NCBI GenBank assembly: GCA_964453575.1
Contig: CAYVRW010000003.1
Location: 1 to 60,332, forward strand
Length of the DNA: 60,332 nucleotides
Source of the DNA: JABDBK01 sp964453575
GTDB lineage: Bacteria > Pseudomonadota > Gammaproteobacteria > DSM-16500
Reading direction: 5' to 3'
In this document: positions 26,274 to 35,516 of the stretch, one piece after another
Numbering within the stretch: position 1 is the stretch's first letter
Layout: each line of letters starts with the position of its first letter
Position numbers and translations under genes: made by a program
The notes under the pieces: model-generated
Database searches by the model: none
The model's input: only the letters and a program-made list of their open reading frames with translations
Told to the model about the DNA's origin: nothing

Positions 26274-27928
26274 TATCTGTTTCCATAATTATAGTTTTGT
26301 GCTTGAGGTTCTGATGATGTTTCTGCCGTCGACAATTTATTTGGATTCGAAAAAAATAATGATTTCATAAAATTTTTTCCTAGTTTTATTTTTGAAATAA
26401 ACAAGGATGAAATTGGCACAATAGTTTTTTCCAACGTATCATCATTTTTTTTAATGGGCAATGTTTCCATAACTTGAGTTATGGACAACTCATTATTGCT
26501 CACTAAAGACAAAGGTCTTTTGTCTTTTTTATGAACTTCATACAAACGTTCCAACGCAGCGATATTTTTTAAAATAGCAGTCACCCATTCCGTATCGCCG
26601 CTTCCGTTCAGACCTTTAAAATGGCCGCTACTAAAAGCACCCTCGTAACGTAAAACATCTTCGTACGATTTATTTTTTTGGTAAATTTCACAGATTTTTT
26701 TACAATCGGGATTAGATGGATCTATTTTTTTCACGGCATATAAAATGGCGGCTGCAATTCCAAGCGCCAATCCAGAGGGTAAAATATTTAAATTATGATG
26801 TTGCTGAATTTCCAGAGTACCGCGCAAACGTTCGCCGGCATTAATTTTACGTAAAGGGTCACGCGCTACACGCAGAACAGGATCATCAACACTTTCCTCA
26901 CATCGTGTAAAAAATAATTTTTTGAAGAAAAGCAATTCATCATGAGTTAAATCAGGATATTCCGCAATGAGCGCCGTGGCAATTTCCTGATCCATCGTAT
27001 TTTCAATAAATTGTTTCATACCGGGATAATTGATCGCTTTAGCAATCGTTTTACAACCTAGCAGTCCGCCTAGCCATGCGATGATGGCATGGGGACCATT
27101 AATATATTTGTTTTTTATAGCATCAAGTTGTTGAAGATTATTAACTGATTTAATCGCTGGAAAATGTGATAACTCCTCTATCTCACTGGGTGCATATAAG
27201 GCAAAGCTTTTTTCTGCATTAAAAAGACGAATTTTTAAATTAAGCTCATTAACCGCCATCGCCAGTTTTTCAGGTTGTTCTAGCATAGAATTCACTTGAT
27301 GATTTAACCATGTGGCATCAACGAAATCTATACTCCAACAATTCAATAAATGACGTTTTAATTGATCTTTGATGTCTTGTTCAGGAATTTTTGTCACAAT
27401 TCTGTCGACTACAGTTGGAATAAATTTGACGGATTGACAGATTTTTTTTGCTTCTGCTGAATATTTTAATAAAGTATTAATTTCCTCTTTCACCATTTTT
27501 CTAACAAACTCGGCACAATTAGGTAAATTCATTAAGACTAGAATTTTCAATTCTTTTTGATGGGTACGATAACGCTCAATCAACCCTTGGGCAACAGCTT
27601 TGACTGAATCTTTCATTGCACCAGGTGTTAAGCATATTGCTAATATGGAAGCATCTTTATATAAATTGACGACATTATCAAATTTTCTAGAAATAATCGT
27701 CACATTCGGAATATGTGTTAATTTACTGGCAACAGAACTGTGCTGCAACCATAGCTGATTGGCACTATTCACTATTTTCTTCAAAAATTTATCGTTGGAT
27801 GTTGCAACAATTTTGTATTTAAATGAACTTTTTGATGCTACATCAGCCATTAATCCAAGGCCAATGTTACCTCCACCATGAATCGCAAAAATTTCTTTAC
27901 TATTTTTTTTCGCACTTTGTGGATGCAT
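26273..27928 (-). CDS. Mannitol-1-phosphate 5-dehydrogenase-like protein
   Basis: 551 residues, about 170 longer than E. coli MtlD. The Rossmann motif IHGGGNIGLGLMADV is at 16-30. Polyol-dehydrogenase family signatures follow: NGPHAIIAWLGGLLGCKTI (counterpart of NTGHAITAYLG) and RVARDPLRKINAGERL (counterpart of RVGRDPIRKL). The reaction would be fructose-6-phosphate and mannitol-1-phosphate interconversion with NADH. No PTS mannitol transporter is nearby; instead a phosphatase gene overlaps the stop, which points to synthesis rather than use. The extra C-terminal segment (about 470-551) is polar. Divergent from the LysR gene. Confidence 0.75.
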   Translation of the reverse strand: MHPQSAKKNSKEIFAIHGGGNIGLGLMADVASKSSFKYKIVATSNDKFLKKIVNSANQLWLQHSSVASKLTHIPNVTIISRKFDNVVNLYKDASILAICLTPGAMKDSVKAVAQGLIERYRTHQKELKILVLMNLPNCAEFVRKMVKEEINTLLKYSAEAKKICQSVKFIPTVVDRIVTKIPEQDIKDQLKRHLLNCWSIDFVDATWLNHQVNSMLEQPEKLAMAVNELNLKIRLFNAEKSFALYAPSEIEELSHFPAIKSVNNLQQLDAIKNKYINGPHAIIAWLGGLLGCKTIAKAINYPGMKQFIENTMDQEIATALIAEYPDLTHDELLFFKKLFFTRCEESVDDPVLRVARDPLRKINAGERLRGTLEIQQHHNLNILPSGLALGIAAAILYAVKKIDPSNPDCKKICEIYQKNKSYEDVLRYEGAFSSGHFKGLNGSGDTEWVTAILKNIAALERLYEVHKKDKRPLSLVSNNELSITQVMETLPIKKNDDTLEKTIVPISSLFISKIKLGKNFMKSLFFSNPNKLSTAETSSEPQAQNYNYGNR

Positions 27929-28011
27929 AACTTATTCCTCATCATGATTTGTGTAAAATTATTCTAGGCGTGTTTGCTCTAACTTGACAAGGTAAGCTAA
28001 GGTTGATTATA

Positions 28012-28028
28012 GTCAATTTAAATTTGAC
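28012..28028. promoter_or_regulatory. LysR-type operator candidate
   Basis: A near-perfect 17-base palindrome, gtcaatttaaatttgac, lies 13 bases before the LysR start and in the gap shared with the divergent dehydrogenase gene. A TTGACA box at 27984-27989 lies just upstream. The position fits an autoregulated LysR site. Confidence 0.45.
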
Positions 28029-28041
28029 TCATAGGCGGCTC

Positions 28042-28956
28042 ATGAACAAATTAAAACACATGAAAACATTTATGTTAATTGTTGAAGAAGGAAGTATCGT
28101 TGCAGCTGCAAATGTTTTAGGGATTACTAAAGCCGCTGCCAGCAAACAATTAATTGATCTCGAAACCCGTTTGAATACACAGTTACTTTCTCGTAACACA
28201 CGTATGCACAAATTAACAGATACTGGCAGATTATTTTATGAATCGTTAAAAAAAGTTTTTGCGGCTATCATGGAAGCTGAATCCGTTGTAGATGACTCTT
28301 ATGAACAACCCATAGGTACATTGAGAATTACCAGCAACAGGAATTTTGGTGAAAAATATATTGTAAGCAATCTTAATGAATTTATAGCATTATATCCGGA
28401 TTTAAAAATTGATCTTGAGTTAGCGGATCGATTTCCTAATCTTCAAAAAGAAGACATCGATATTTTGTGTGGAATTGAATATGAAGGTCCTGACCAATAT
28501 GTGCGAAGAAAGATTTTTTCAGCATCCCATGTTTTATGTGCTTCGCCAGACTATCTTGCACGTTTTGGTACTCCAAAAAAACCGGAAGACTTGCACCGTC
28601 ACCGTTATATTACTCATTCCTCACGCAATCCAGATAACCTCTTAATATTTTCTAATAATCAGGAAGTTTACCTGGATTTTCATTTGCGTTTAAATGATGC
28701 GCGAATGATGCTGGAATGTGCTCTACAAGGAATCGGTTTTATCAAGATTTTTAATTATCACATTGAAGAAGCCATCCATTCAGGCAGGTTAGTTGAAATC
28801 CTCAAGCCTTATCGTGAACCCGAAAAAGCTATATATATTTATTACCAACAACAAACATTTTTGCAAAAGAAAATTCGCGTGTTTCTGGATTTTTTATATA
28901 AAAAAATTCCCACTAAAAATAAAAGCTCAAGTAAAAAAAGTCTTGAGCTTTGCTAG
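28042..28956 (+). CDS. LysR-family transcriptional regulator
   Basis: 304 residues starting at 28042 (MNKLKHMKTFMLIVEEGS); the frame is open 13 codons further but without a site. The N-terminal winged helix reads SIVAAANVLGITKAAASKQLIDLETRLNTQLLSR with the recognition helix in TKAAASKQL; the remainder is a periplasmic-binding-fold sensor domain (IGTLRITSNRNFGEKYI). Divergent from the dehydrogenase-phosphatase operon across 113 bases containing a palindrome, so it most likely controls that operon. Confidence 0.85.
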   Translation: MNKLKHMKTFMLIVEEGSIVAAANVLGITKAAASKQLIDLETRLNTQLLSRNTRMHKLTDTGRLFYESLKKVFAAIMEAESVVDDSYEQPIGTLRITSNRNFGEKYIVSNLNEFIALYPDLKIDLELADRFPNLQKEDIDILCGIEYEGPDQYVRRKIFSASHVLCASPDYLARFGTPKKPEDLHRHRYITHSSRNPDNLLIFSNNQEVYLDFHLRLNDARMMLECALQGIGFIKIFNYHIEEAIHSGRLVEILKPYREPEKAIYIYYQQQTFLQKKIRVFLDFLYKKIPTKNKSSSKKSLELC

Positions 28957-28968
28957 CACGGAATTAAC

Positions 28969-30831
28969 TCATTTAATAGGCGTTCCTATGGGTATATAAT
29001 CACTATTAGATAACCCACTCACATAAAGCATTTTCTCGTCGGGATTTTTATTTTGCATGAAATTAGCTATGTATTGACCGGCTCCTTCTAGTGAATTTGA
29101 CGTCACTAAGGCCAATGCTTCAAGCCATGCCCCATAAAAAATTTTAGGCATACTCGCTTCTATTTTTTCTTTATTAGAATGGATATATTGGGATCGTACG
29201 GAATCCAAATATCTTTGTATTAATTTTTTTGACTGCCCTTCAAGAGTATTAATTCCTAATCCACCTAATTTTCTAACAATAAATTGATTTAAGAGATTAT
29301 CCAGTTGCGGGTTGTGTTCTTGTTTCAATACATCAATGATATCTGGAATATATATTTTTTCTAATTCCCTGGATTTAAAAGCAAGCTCAAGTTTAAGCCC
29401 AACACTCACGTAAGGATCAAGCTTGACTTCTTGACTGTTAAAAATCATATTAATCTTATTTACATGAGCAAAAACCACATCACTATTATTAAGTTGAGTG
29501 AAACCTCTTATAGCTATACTTGCGTCATTGGCTGATAATTTTGTATCTAATAATTGTGTATAAAACTTTTGTAAAATCTTTTTTTCATTCGGATTTTTTT
29601 CCAACCAAGAATATTTTTGATATAGGGTGAGGGTCGATCGCAGCAGCATACTCTTGGTTTTGTTATCATCCATTTTGAAGTATTGTTCTACGAAGAAAGG
29701 CAGCATCTCTGCTTTTCCTATAAAACCTAATTTATCTATCAATAAGGTTCTTTTTTCAGAACTTAAAGATGAGTCTTGAGCAAATTTCCAAGTGGCTTTA
29801 ATCTCTTCATCTGATATGTTATCAATAGGTGCATTGATAATCATCATAAAATCTTCCAGGCTCATTTCAGAAATTTTTTGAACTGTCATAGAGGCCAGCT
29901 TATGTGTAGAAGATTTTGTAACTTTTTTAGATATACTTAAGCCAGGGTGCTCATCTGGATTTACGCGTGGAAATGCATTAAATACCTTAGTAGGCAATAT
30001 TGCATCGCCATCTGGTATTATATTAATACCTATTCCTCCCTTATAAATATAATCCACAAATGTATCACATCTAAAGATTGCACAGGATGTTGGAGTGCCC
30101 ACTTTATATTGGGCAGTTGAAGTATAGATGGGACAAAATGCCATTTGAGAAACGCCTTCACGTAGGATTTTCAGGGCGTTATTTTCTTTTTGACTCTCTG
30201 TTCCTGGAATGAGACCCCATCTGCTACCCCAATATTTAGATCTAGATTTAAAATCTTTAATAGTATTTATTTGAATAACAGCGTTTTCTTTTAACACTTC
30301 AATGACTTGAAGGGCAGGTGTTTGAGGAAGAGGGTAGGCAACATGTCCAATCCATCCCATTCCAGGTACATCTAAATCTCTTCCCAAAACTTCACCAGGC
30401 GCTGTCCCATAATCCGTCGGCTTATAAACAGCAGTCAAGATTCCTGTTAGATTTTTATCATCCAATGGCCAAACAGATGCATGGATATAATAAAGTTCTT
30501 CATTTTGGTAAACAGCTGGAATAATGCAAGGTGTGCCAAATCCACATATATTACCGTTAAACGAAACGATATTATTCTTATAATCCATGTTGAAGCCATT
30601 AGTTGTGAGAGAAATTGTTGCATCGGGAATATTTCCCAGATCAAAACAATTCAGTTTATGATCATAATTCAAATAATAGGTATAACCATTAATAGTAAAT
30701 TTGGGATAATATGGCCTTCCCCAATCACTTGTGTTTTCATAACAAAATCGAACGTTTGCTGCATTCGCACTTAATGAAAATAGAATTAATGCGATTGAAG
30801 TACTTGTTGTTAAATTTTTTTTTGATAGCAT
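28969..30831 (-). CDS. Secreted multidomain protein with NlpC/P60-like core
   Basis: Start at 30831, giving 620 residues and a signal peptide (MLSKKNLTTSTSIALILFSL then SANA, cleavage before ANVRFC). Residues 25-137 form a Cys-containing beta domain shared with the upstream small protein. Residues 145-280 look like a papain-like hydrolase: GWIGHVAYP (H163) and FRCDTFVDYIY (C255), preceded by GEVLGRDLDVPG. The rest is helical, with HEAT-like units around 330-560. Histidine before cysteine is the permuted YiiX order. Function unknown; a periplasmic or exported amidase is a fair guess. Four bases downstream of its neighbour. Confidence 0.6.
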   Translation of the reverse strand: MLSKKNLTTSTSIALILFSLSANAANVRFCYENTSDWGRPYYPKFTINGYTYYLNYDHKLNCFDLGNIPDATISLTTNGFNMDYKNNIVSFNGNICGFGTPCIIPAVYQNEELYYIHASVWPLDDKNLTGILTAVYKPTDYGTAPGEVLGRDLDVPGMGWIGHVAYPLPQTPALQVIEVLKENAVIQINTIKDFKSRSKYWGSRWGLIPGTESQKENNALKILREGVSQMAFCPIYTSTAQYKVGTPTSCAIFRCDTFVDYIYKGGIGINIIPDGDAILPTKVFNAFPRVNPDEHPGLSISKKVTKSSTHKLASMTVQKISEMSLEDFMMIINAPIDNISDEEIKATWKFAQDSSLSSEKRTLLIDKLGFIGKAEMLPFFVEQYFKMDDNKTKSMLLRSTLTLYQKYSWLEKNPNEKKILQKFYTQLLDTKLSANDASIAIRGFTQLNNSDVVFAHVNKINMIFNSQEVKLDPYVSVGLKLELAFKSRELEKIYIPDIIDVLKQEHNPQLDNLLNQFIVRKLGGLGINTLEGQSKKLIQRYLDSVRSQYIHSNKEKIEASMPKIFYGAWLEALALVTSNSLEGAGQYIANFMQNKNPDEKMLYVSGLSNSDYIPIGTPIK

Positions 30832-30835
30832 AGTA

Positions 30836-31198
30836 TCACACCTTATATTCAGCTGATAATGTACCAGACACTTTATTATTTTCGACTGAAACAAATGCAG
30901 TTAACGTTGTAAGTGATCCCGATTGCATTAAAGGAATGGTGCAGGGATTTTCATTTCCGCATAACATTCCATTGTAATTTAAATCAAAGCCATTTGTGAA
31001 TAAGACAACAAATTTTTTCCCTATAGGTTTGATATCCCAGCAATAGATAGAATGCGTATAGTTATAATAATATAACAATGAATCTACCGTAAATTGCGGA
31101 TAGGAATAATTGTTGTTATTAACACAAAATTTAACGATTCCAGCATTCGCAATCAAGGGCCAAGCGATTAACATATGACATAGAAGCTTTTTTAACAT
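30836..31198 (-). CDS. Small secreted protein, paralogue of the next gene's first domain
   Basis: 120 residues with a signal peptide (MLKKLLCHMLIAWPLIANA, cleavage before GIVKFC). The mature part follows the neighbour's residues 25-137 closely: VKFCVNN against VRFCYEN, YPQFTVDSLLYYYNYTHSIYCWDI against YPKFTINGYTYYLNYDHKLNCFDL, then FTNGFDLNY against TTNGFNMDY and CGNENPCTIP against CGFGTPCIIP. Four cysteines are conserved, so two disulfides are likely. It stands first in a two-gene operon, divergent from a PAS-LuxR regulator. No known family recognised. Confidence 0.65.
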   Translation of the reverse strand: MLKKLLCHMLIAWPLIANAGIVKFCVNNNNYSYPQFTVDSLLYYYNYTHSIYCWDIKPIGKKFVVLFTNGFDLNYNGMLCGNENPCTIPLMQSGSLTTLTAFVSVENNKVSGTLSAEYKV

Positions 31199-31424
31199 AC
31201 TTAATATATCCTTTTAAAAGTACTTTTGAGAAGCTGATGAATTTTATATTGCGTGAACTAGAGTTTGATATACGTATTAAATACTGACAGGCTAGATATT
31301 ATGATCATCAAAATGGCGTAAATCTTGTTTTTGATTAAAATATTTGACGTCATGACACATGGTAAGTTAAATTACCAAAATATATTTTAACATTTGCACA
31401 TTTATTGCGCTACGAGATTTCAAG

Positions 31425-32186
31425 ATGAGTTGTAATAATCATATAAATATCACATCCCTCAATGCATTATCTATTTTAAGCCAATTACCAGGATACGTTG
31501 TATGCGTAGATAACTCACATAGGGTTAATTATTATTGCAATGACCGCTATTCTCATATCGCGGGATTTGATAAAACAGATGACATTTTAGGCAGTAAGCC
31601 TGATGAATTACGATGTAGGGCTGCCGAATGTGCTGATACTTTTATTAAACAAAATAATCAGGTGATGGATGAACGCGCCACTTTAAAAATTATCGACATT
31701 CATCCTTATCGCAATGATGAAATCAAAATCTTCTTAACTTACAAAACACCTATTTTAGATCATAATAAAAATGCGCTCGGTGTTATATGTCACGCAAATG
31801 AAATAACACAGCATAACTTATTAAACATTACTTCTACACTGATTGAGGCAGATAAAAAATATCACTATAACAACAATAAAAATCAAAGAAGCTATAATAT
31901 TTCAAATAAATTCGAAAAATCAGAATTAACCCCTAGAGAAATGGAATGTTTGTTTTATCTTATAAGAGGAAAAACTGCAAAAAAAATCGCATTGATCTTA
32001 TCAATCTCACCTAGAACCGTCGAGAGTCATATTGCGAATATAAAAGCTAAATTAAATTGCGAAACCAAGTCGGATTTAATCGATAAATCCATTGATAATA
32101 AATTTATTAATTATATACCTGAAAGCATTCTAATGGATGCAAATGTCAACGAGTCTATTATTATCGAAGTGATGTCAGGCTGTTAG
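31425..32186 (+). CDS. PAS-LuxR transcriptional regulator
   Basis: 253 residues. Residues 20-125 form a PAS-like sensor (LPGYVVCVDNSHRVNYYCNDRY, then ILDHNKNALGVICHANEIT), and residues 168-230 a LuxR/FixJ helix-turn-helix: LTPREMECLFYLIRGKTAKKIAL then LSISPRTVESHIANIKAKLN. There is no receiver domain, so it senses its signal directly. It is divergent from the two-gene secreted-protein operon, which it may control. Its 3' end overlaps the convergent flavoprotein gene by 12 bases. Confidence 0.85.
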   Translation: MSCNNHINITSLNALSILSQLPGYVVCVDNSHRVNYYCNDRYSHIAGFDKTDDILGSKPDELRCRAAECADTFIKQNNQVMDERATLKIIDIHPYRNDEIKIFLTYKTPILDHNKNALGVICHANEITQHNLLNITSTLIEADKKYHYNNNKNQRSYNISNKFEKSELTPREMECLFYLIRGKTAKKIALILSISPRTVESHIANIKAKLNCETKSDLIDKSIDNKFINYIPESILMDANVNESIIIEVMSGC

Positions 32187-33380
32187 CCAAGTCAGCACCC
32201 CCCGCCCCGCAGCTTTCCCCGTTGCTAAGCAAGCCGTAAGCAAATAACCGCCTGTAGGTGCCTCCCAATCTAACATTTCACCCGCGCAAAAAACACCAGG
32301 TAATTTATGCAGCATCAAATTAGCATCCAGTTCTGCAAAAGAAATACCACCTGAGCTGCTGATAGCAGTCGTGATAGGAAGAGGTGCGTTAAGAGGGATA
32401 GGCAATACTTTAATAGTATCTGCCAGTTTTTCTATATCGTTTAAATTTTCTTTTGCAATAAATTCATAAAGCAAACCTATTTTGATTCCTGGTAAGCCTA
32501 TGGTTTTTTTAATATGACTAGTCATCGTGCGTGAACCGCGTGGACGCATAAGCGCTGCCATTAATTTTTCTTTCGACCAATCAGGCGCAAGATCTAGCGT
32601 CAGTGTCGCGCTGCCTTTTGTTAGTATTTCGTCTCTCAGTTTATCAGAAGCGCTATAAATAAGACTTCCTTCCACACCATTTTTGGTTACAACAAATTCA
32701 CCTTGTTGTTTGAAATTTTTAAATGATAATACGACAGACTTAATAGGCTGCCCTTGAAATTTCTCACTAAAAGGGGCTGACCAATTCACAGTAAATCCGC
32801 AATTTGCAGGTTGAAAAGGTTTAATAGCTACGCCTTCTTTCTCCAACCAAGTAACCCAATCGCCGCGTGAGCCAAGTTTAGGCCAGCTTGCACCACCCAG
32901 AGCAAGAATCGTGGCATCCGTTTTGAGTTCTATTTTTCCTTGAGGAGAGTCGAACACAAGCAAATCGTTATGCCAACCTATCCAACGATGACGTGTATGA
33001 AACGTTACGCCATTTTGTTGCAAGCGTTGTAACCAGGCACGCAATAATGGACTTGCTTTCATTTCTTTGGGAAAAACACGACCCGAGGAACCTATAAACG
33101 TTTCAATACCAAGTCCGCTCACCCATGCACGTAGATCATTTGGTGTGAACTGATTAAGATAGGGCATAAGATTATGTTGTTTATTGCCAAAACGTGTTAC
33201 AAAAAGTGGGTAAGGTTCTGAATGGGTAATATTAAGCCCACTTTTTCCCGCCATTAAAAACTTGCGGGCTAGAGAAGGCATAAGATCATAAACATCAACT
33301 TTTACAAAATGTTGGCTTAATATTTCTGCGGCCATTAAACCTGAAGGGCCGCCGCCGATAATTGCGATTGATTTTTTCAT
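32175..33380 (-). CDS. HI0933-like flavoprotein (TIGR03862 type)
   Basis: 401 residues, FAD-binding. The N-terminal GGGPSGLMAAEIL motif (9-21) is followed by the family stretch SLARKFLMAGKSGLNITHSEP, the ILALGGASWPKLGSRGDW block and a C-terminal FCAGEMLDWEAPTGGYLL. The HI0933 family is widespread in proteobacteria but its reaction is not established. It has ggagag upstream of the start and stands alone on its strand, tail to tail with the PAS-LuxR gene. Confidence 0.85.
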   Translation of the reverse strand: MKKSIAIIGGGPSGLMAAEILSQHFVKVDVYDLMPSLARKFLMAGKSGLNITHSEPYPLFVTRFGNKQHNLMPYLNQFTPNDLRAWVSGLGIETFIGSSGRVFPKEMKASPLLRAWLQRLQQNGVTFHTRHRWIGWHNDLLVFDSPQGKIELKTDATILALGGASWPKLGSRGDWVTWLEKEGVAIKPFQPANCGFTVNWSAPFSEKFQGQPIKSVVLSFKNFKQQGEFVVTKNGVEGSLIYSASDKLRDEILTKGSATLTLDLAPDWSKEKLMAALMRPRGSRTMTSHIKKTIGLPGIKIGLLYEFIAKENLNDIEKLADTIKVLPIPLNAPLPITTAISSSGGISFAELDANLMLHKLPGVFCAGEMLDWEAPTGGYLLTACLATGKAAGRGVLTWLTA

Positions 33381-33544
33381 ACCTCTCCTCTAATAAATAA
33401 AGGGCATAAATTAACATAAAATGTACAAGATTTATACTAAAGTAAATTTTTTTTAACTATTTGATTTCTTTTATCTTTTTTTTGCACTTGTCCTTCTTTA
33501 CATAACGGTTTACCATTTTTCAAACTTATTCAAATGGATATCTT

Positions 33545-34363
33545 ATGCAAACCTTAATATCACTTATCGAATCAGGCTTCGAAAACAGGGCTGCTATTAC
33601 CCCCCAAACCGTACCGAATGATCTTCAAAATGCCATTACTGATGCGATTACCTTATTAGACGCTGGCAAAGCCAGAATCGCTGAAAAAATCAATGGGCAA
33701 TGGCAAATTAATCAATGGCTTAAAAAAGCTGTATTACTTTATTTTAGAACACATGATAACCAGGTCATAGACGGTGGATTTACCTCCTATTACGATAAAG
33801 TGGCGCTTAAATTTAATAAAGAAAACATCGCCCATTCAGGTGCAAGAATAGTACCACCTGCAGTCGTCAGAAAAGGGGCGTATATTGCTCCCAATACCAT
33901 TTTGATGCCTTCCTATGTCAATATTGGCGCATACGTTGATTCAGGCACCATGGTGGATACCTGGGCAACTGTGGGGTCTTGTGCGCAAATAGGTAAAAAC
34001 GTGCATCTTTCCGGAGGTGTTGGCATTGGCGGTGTGCTAGAACCCCTGCAAGCGAATCCTACGATTATTGAAGATAACTGTTTTATTGGCGCACGTTCTG
34101 AAATAGTGGAAGGTGTGATTGTTGAAGAAGGTTCGGTTATTTCCATGGGTGTTTATATTGGGCAAAGCACTCGCATTTATAATCGTGCCACTGGCGAGAT
34201 TTCTTATGGACGCATTCCTGCAGGATCAGTCGTTGTATCTGGAAATTTACCTGGTCATAATGGAAAATACAGTCTGTATTGTGCGGTGATTGTAAAACAG
34301 GTGGATGCAAAAACCCGTGAAAAAGTAGGAATCAATGAATTATTACGCAACATTGACGTCTAA
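33545..34363 (+). CDS. dapD: 2,3,4,5-tetrahydropyridine-2,6-dicarboxylate N-succinyltransferase
   Basis: Succinyl-CoA-dependent step of the DAP/lysine pathway, which also feeds peptidoglycan. 272 residues with the typical left-handed beta-helix of hexapeptide repeats (GAYIAPNTILMPSYVNIGAY, GIGGVLEPLQANPTIIEDNC) and the N-terminal helical domain starting with LISLIESGFENR. Followed after nine bases by dapE; the two enzymes act one step apart (DapC between them). Start has no strong ribosome site but the family N terminus fits. Confidence 0.97.
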   Translation: MQTLISLIESGFENRAAITPQTVPNDLQNAITDAITLLDAGKARIAEKINGQWQINQWLKKAVLLYFRTHDNQVIDGGFTSYYDKVALKFNKENIAHSGARIVPPAVVRKGAYIAPNTILMPSYVNIGAYVDSGTMVDTWATVGSCAQIGKNVHLSGGVGIGGVLEPLQANPTIIEDNCFIGARSEIVEGVIVEEGSVISMGVYIGQSTRIYNRATGEISYGRIPAGSVVVSGNLPGHNGKYSLYCAVIVKQVDAKTREKVGINELLRNIDV

Positions 34364-34372
34364 GGAAAGACT

Positions 34373-35506
34373 ATGTCTGCCACATTATCGCTTACCCAAA
34401 AATTAATTCGCTGTGAATCGGTCACACCGCATGATGGCGGCTGTCAGGAACTTATCGCTGAACGCTTGAAACGTTTGAACTTTCGTAGTGAACCCATGAA
34501 GTTTCATGATGTCAAAAATCTTTGGGCACGCCATGGAACAACTTCCCCTTTGGTAGTTTTTGCAGGTCATACCGATGTGGTACCGCCGGGCCCGCTTGAT
34601 GCTTGGCAATCCCCTCCTTTTGAACCTAGTGTACGGGATGGGTTTTTATATGGACGCGGTGCTGCCGATATGAAAAGCGGTTTGGCTGCAATGATTGTGG
34701 CCGCAGAAAATTTTATTCAAAAAAATCCGTCATATAAAGGATCCATTGCATTTCTTATCACAAGTGATGAAGAAGGTCATAGCATTAATGGCACAAAAAA
34801 AGTAGTTGAAGCGCTCGTCAATCGCAATGAAAAAATGGATTATTGCATCATTGGTGAAGCAAGTTCCGATAAATTATTGGGTGATCAAATACGCATTGGC
34901 AGACGTGGATCGTTACATGGCAAATTAACTCTTTTGGGCAAACAAGGCCATGTAGCATTTCCAGATAAAGCAATTAATCCTATTCATAAAATAGCTCCTG
35001 TTATCCAAGCACTCGCTTCAACCACATGGGATGAAGGCAATGATTATTTTCCGCCTACTACTTTTCAAATTTCAAATATCCATTCAGGAACAGGTGCTGC
35101 GAATGTGATACCTGGCACGCTAGAACTTGCTTTTAATTTTCGTTTTGGCACAGCATCAAGTGCTGAAGATTTAGAAAAACGTGTGATTCAACTATTAGAA
35201 AAACATGAATTGCAATTCGACTTACAATGGGACCTATCCAGTCAACCTTTTTTAACGAAGCAGGGAAAATTGATAGACTGTGTTAAAAAATCGATACAAG
35301 AACTGACTAAGCTTGATCCTGTGCTGTGCACTGGCGGCGGCACATCCGACGGGCGTTTTATTGCACCTACAGGCACAGAAGTTATTGAACTTGGGCCATG
35401 TAATGAAACCGTTCATCAAGTCAATGAATGTGTCAATGTTGATGATTTAGACTTACTCACACAAATTTATGAGCGTATTTTAGAAAATTTATTTCTTACG
35501 GCATAG
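34373..35506 (+). CDS. dapE: Succinyl-diaminopimelate desuccinylase
   Basis: Zinc M20-family hydrolase that releases LL-DAP. 377 residues. The metal ligands appear in FAGHTDVVPPG, GRGAADMKSG and TSDEEGHSINGT (catalytic Glu and metal Glu), with VCTGGGTSDGRF-type motif as CTGGGTSDGRF and the C-terminal LGPCNETVHQVNE histidine. Standard length. It is in one operon with dapD, and an FAD oxidoreductase follows after ten bases in the same direction, probably on the same message. Confidence 0.97.
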   Translation: MSATLSLTQKLIRCESVTPHDGGCQELIAERLKRLNFRSEPMKFHDVKNLWARHGTTSPLVVFAGHTDVVPPGPLDAWQSPPFEPSVRDGFLYGRGAADMKSGLAAMIVAAENFIQKNPSYKGSIAFLITSDEEGHSINGTKKVVEALVNRNEKMDYCIIGEASSDKLLGDQIRIGRRGSLHGKLTLLGKQGHVAFPDKAINPIHKIAPVIQALASTTWDEGNDYFPPTTFQISNIHSGTGAANVIPGTLELAFNFRFGTASSAEDLEKRVIQLLEKHELQFDLQWDLSSQPFLTKQGKLIDCVKKSIQELTKLDPVLCTGGGTSDGRFIAPTGTEVIELGPCNETVHQVNECVNVDDLDLLTQIYERILENLFLTA

Positions 35507-35516
35507 GAAGGAATAC

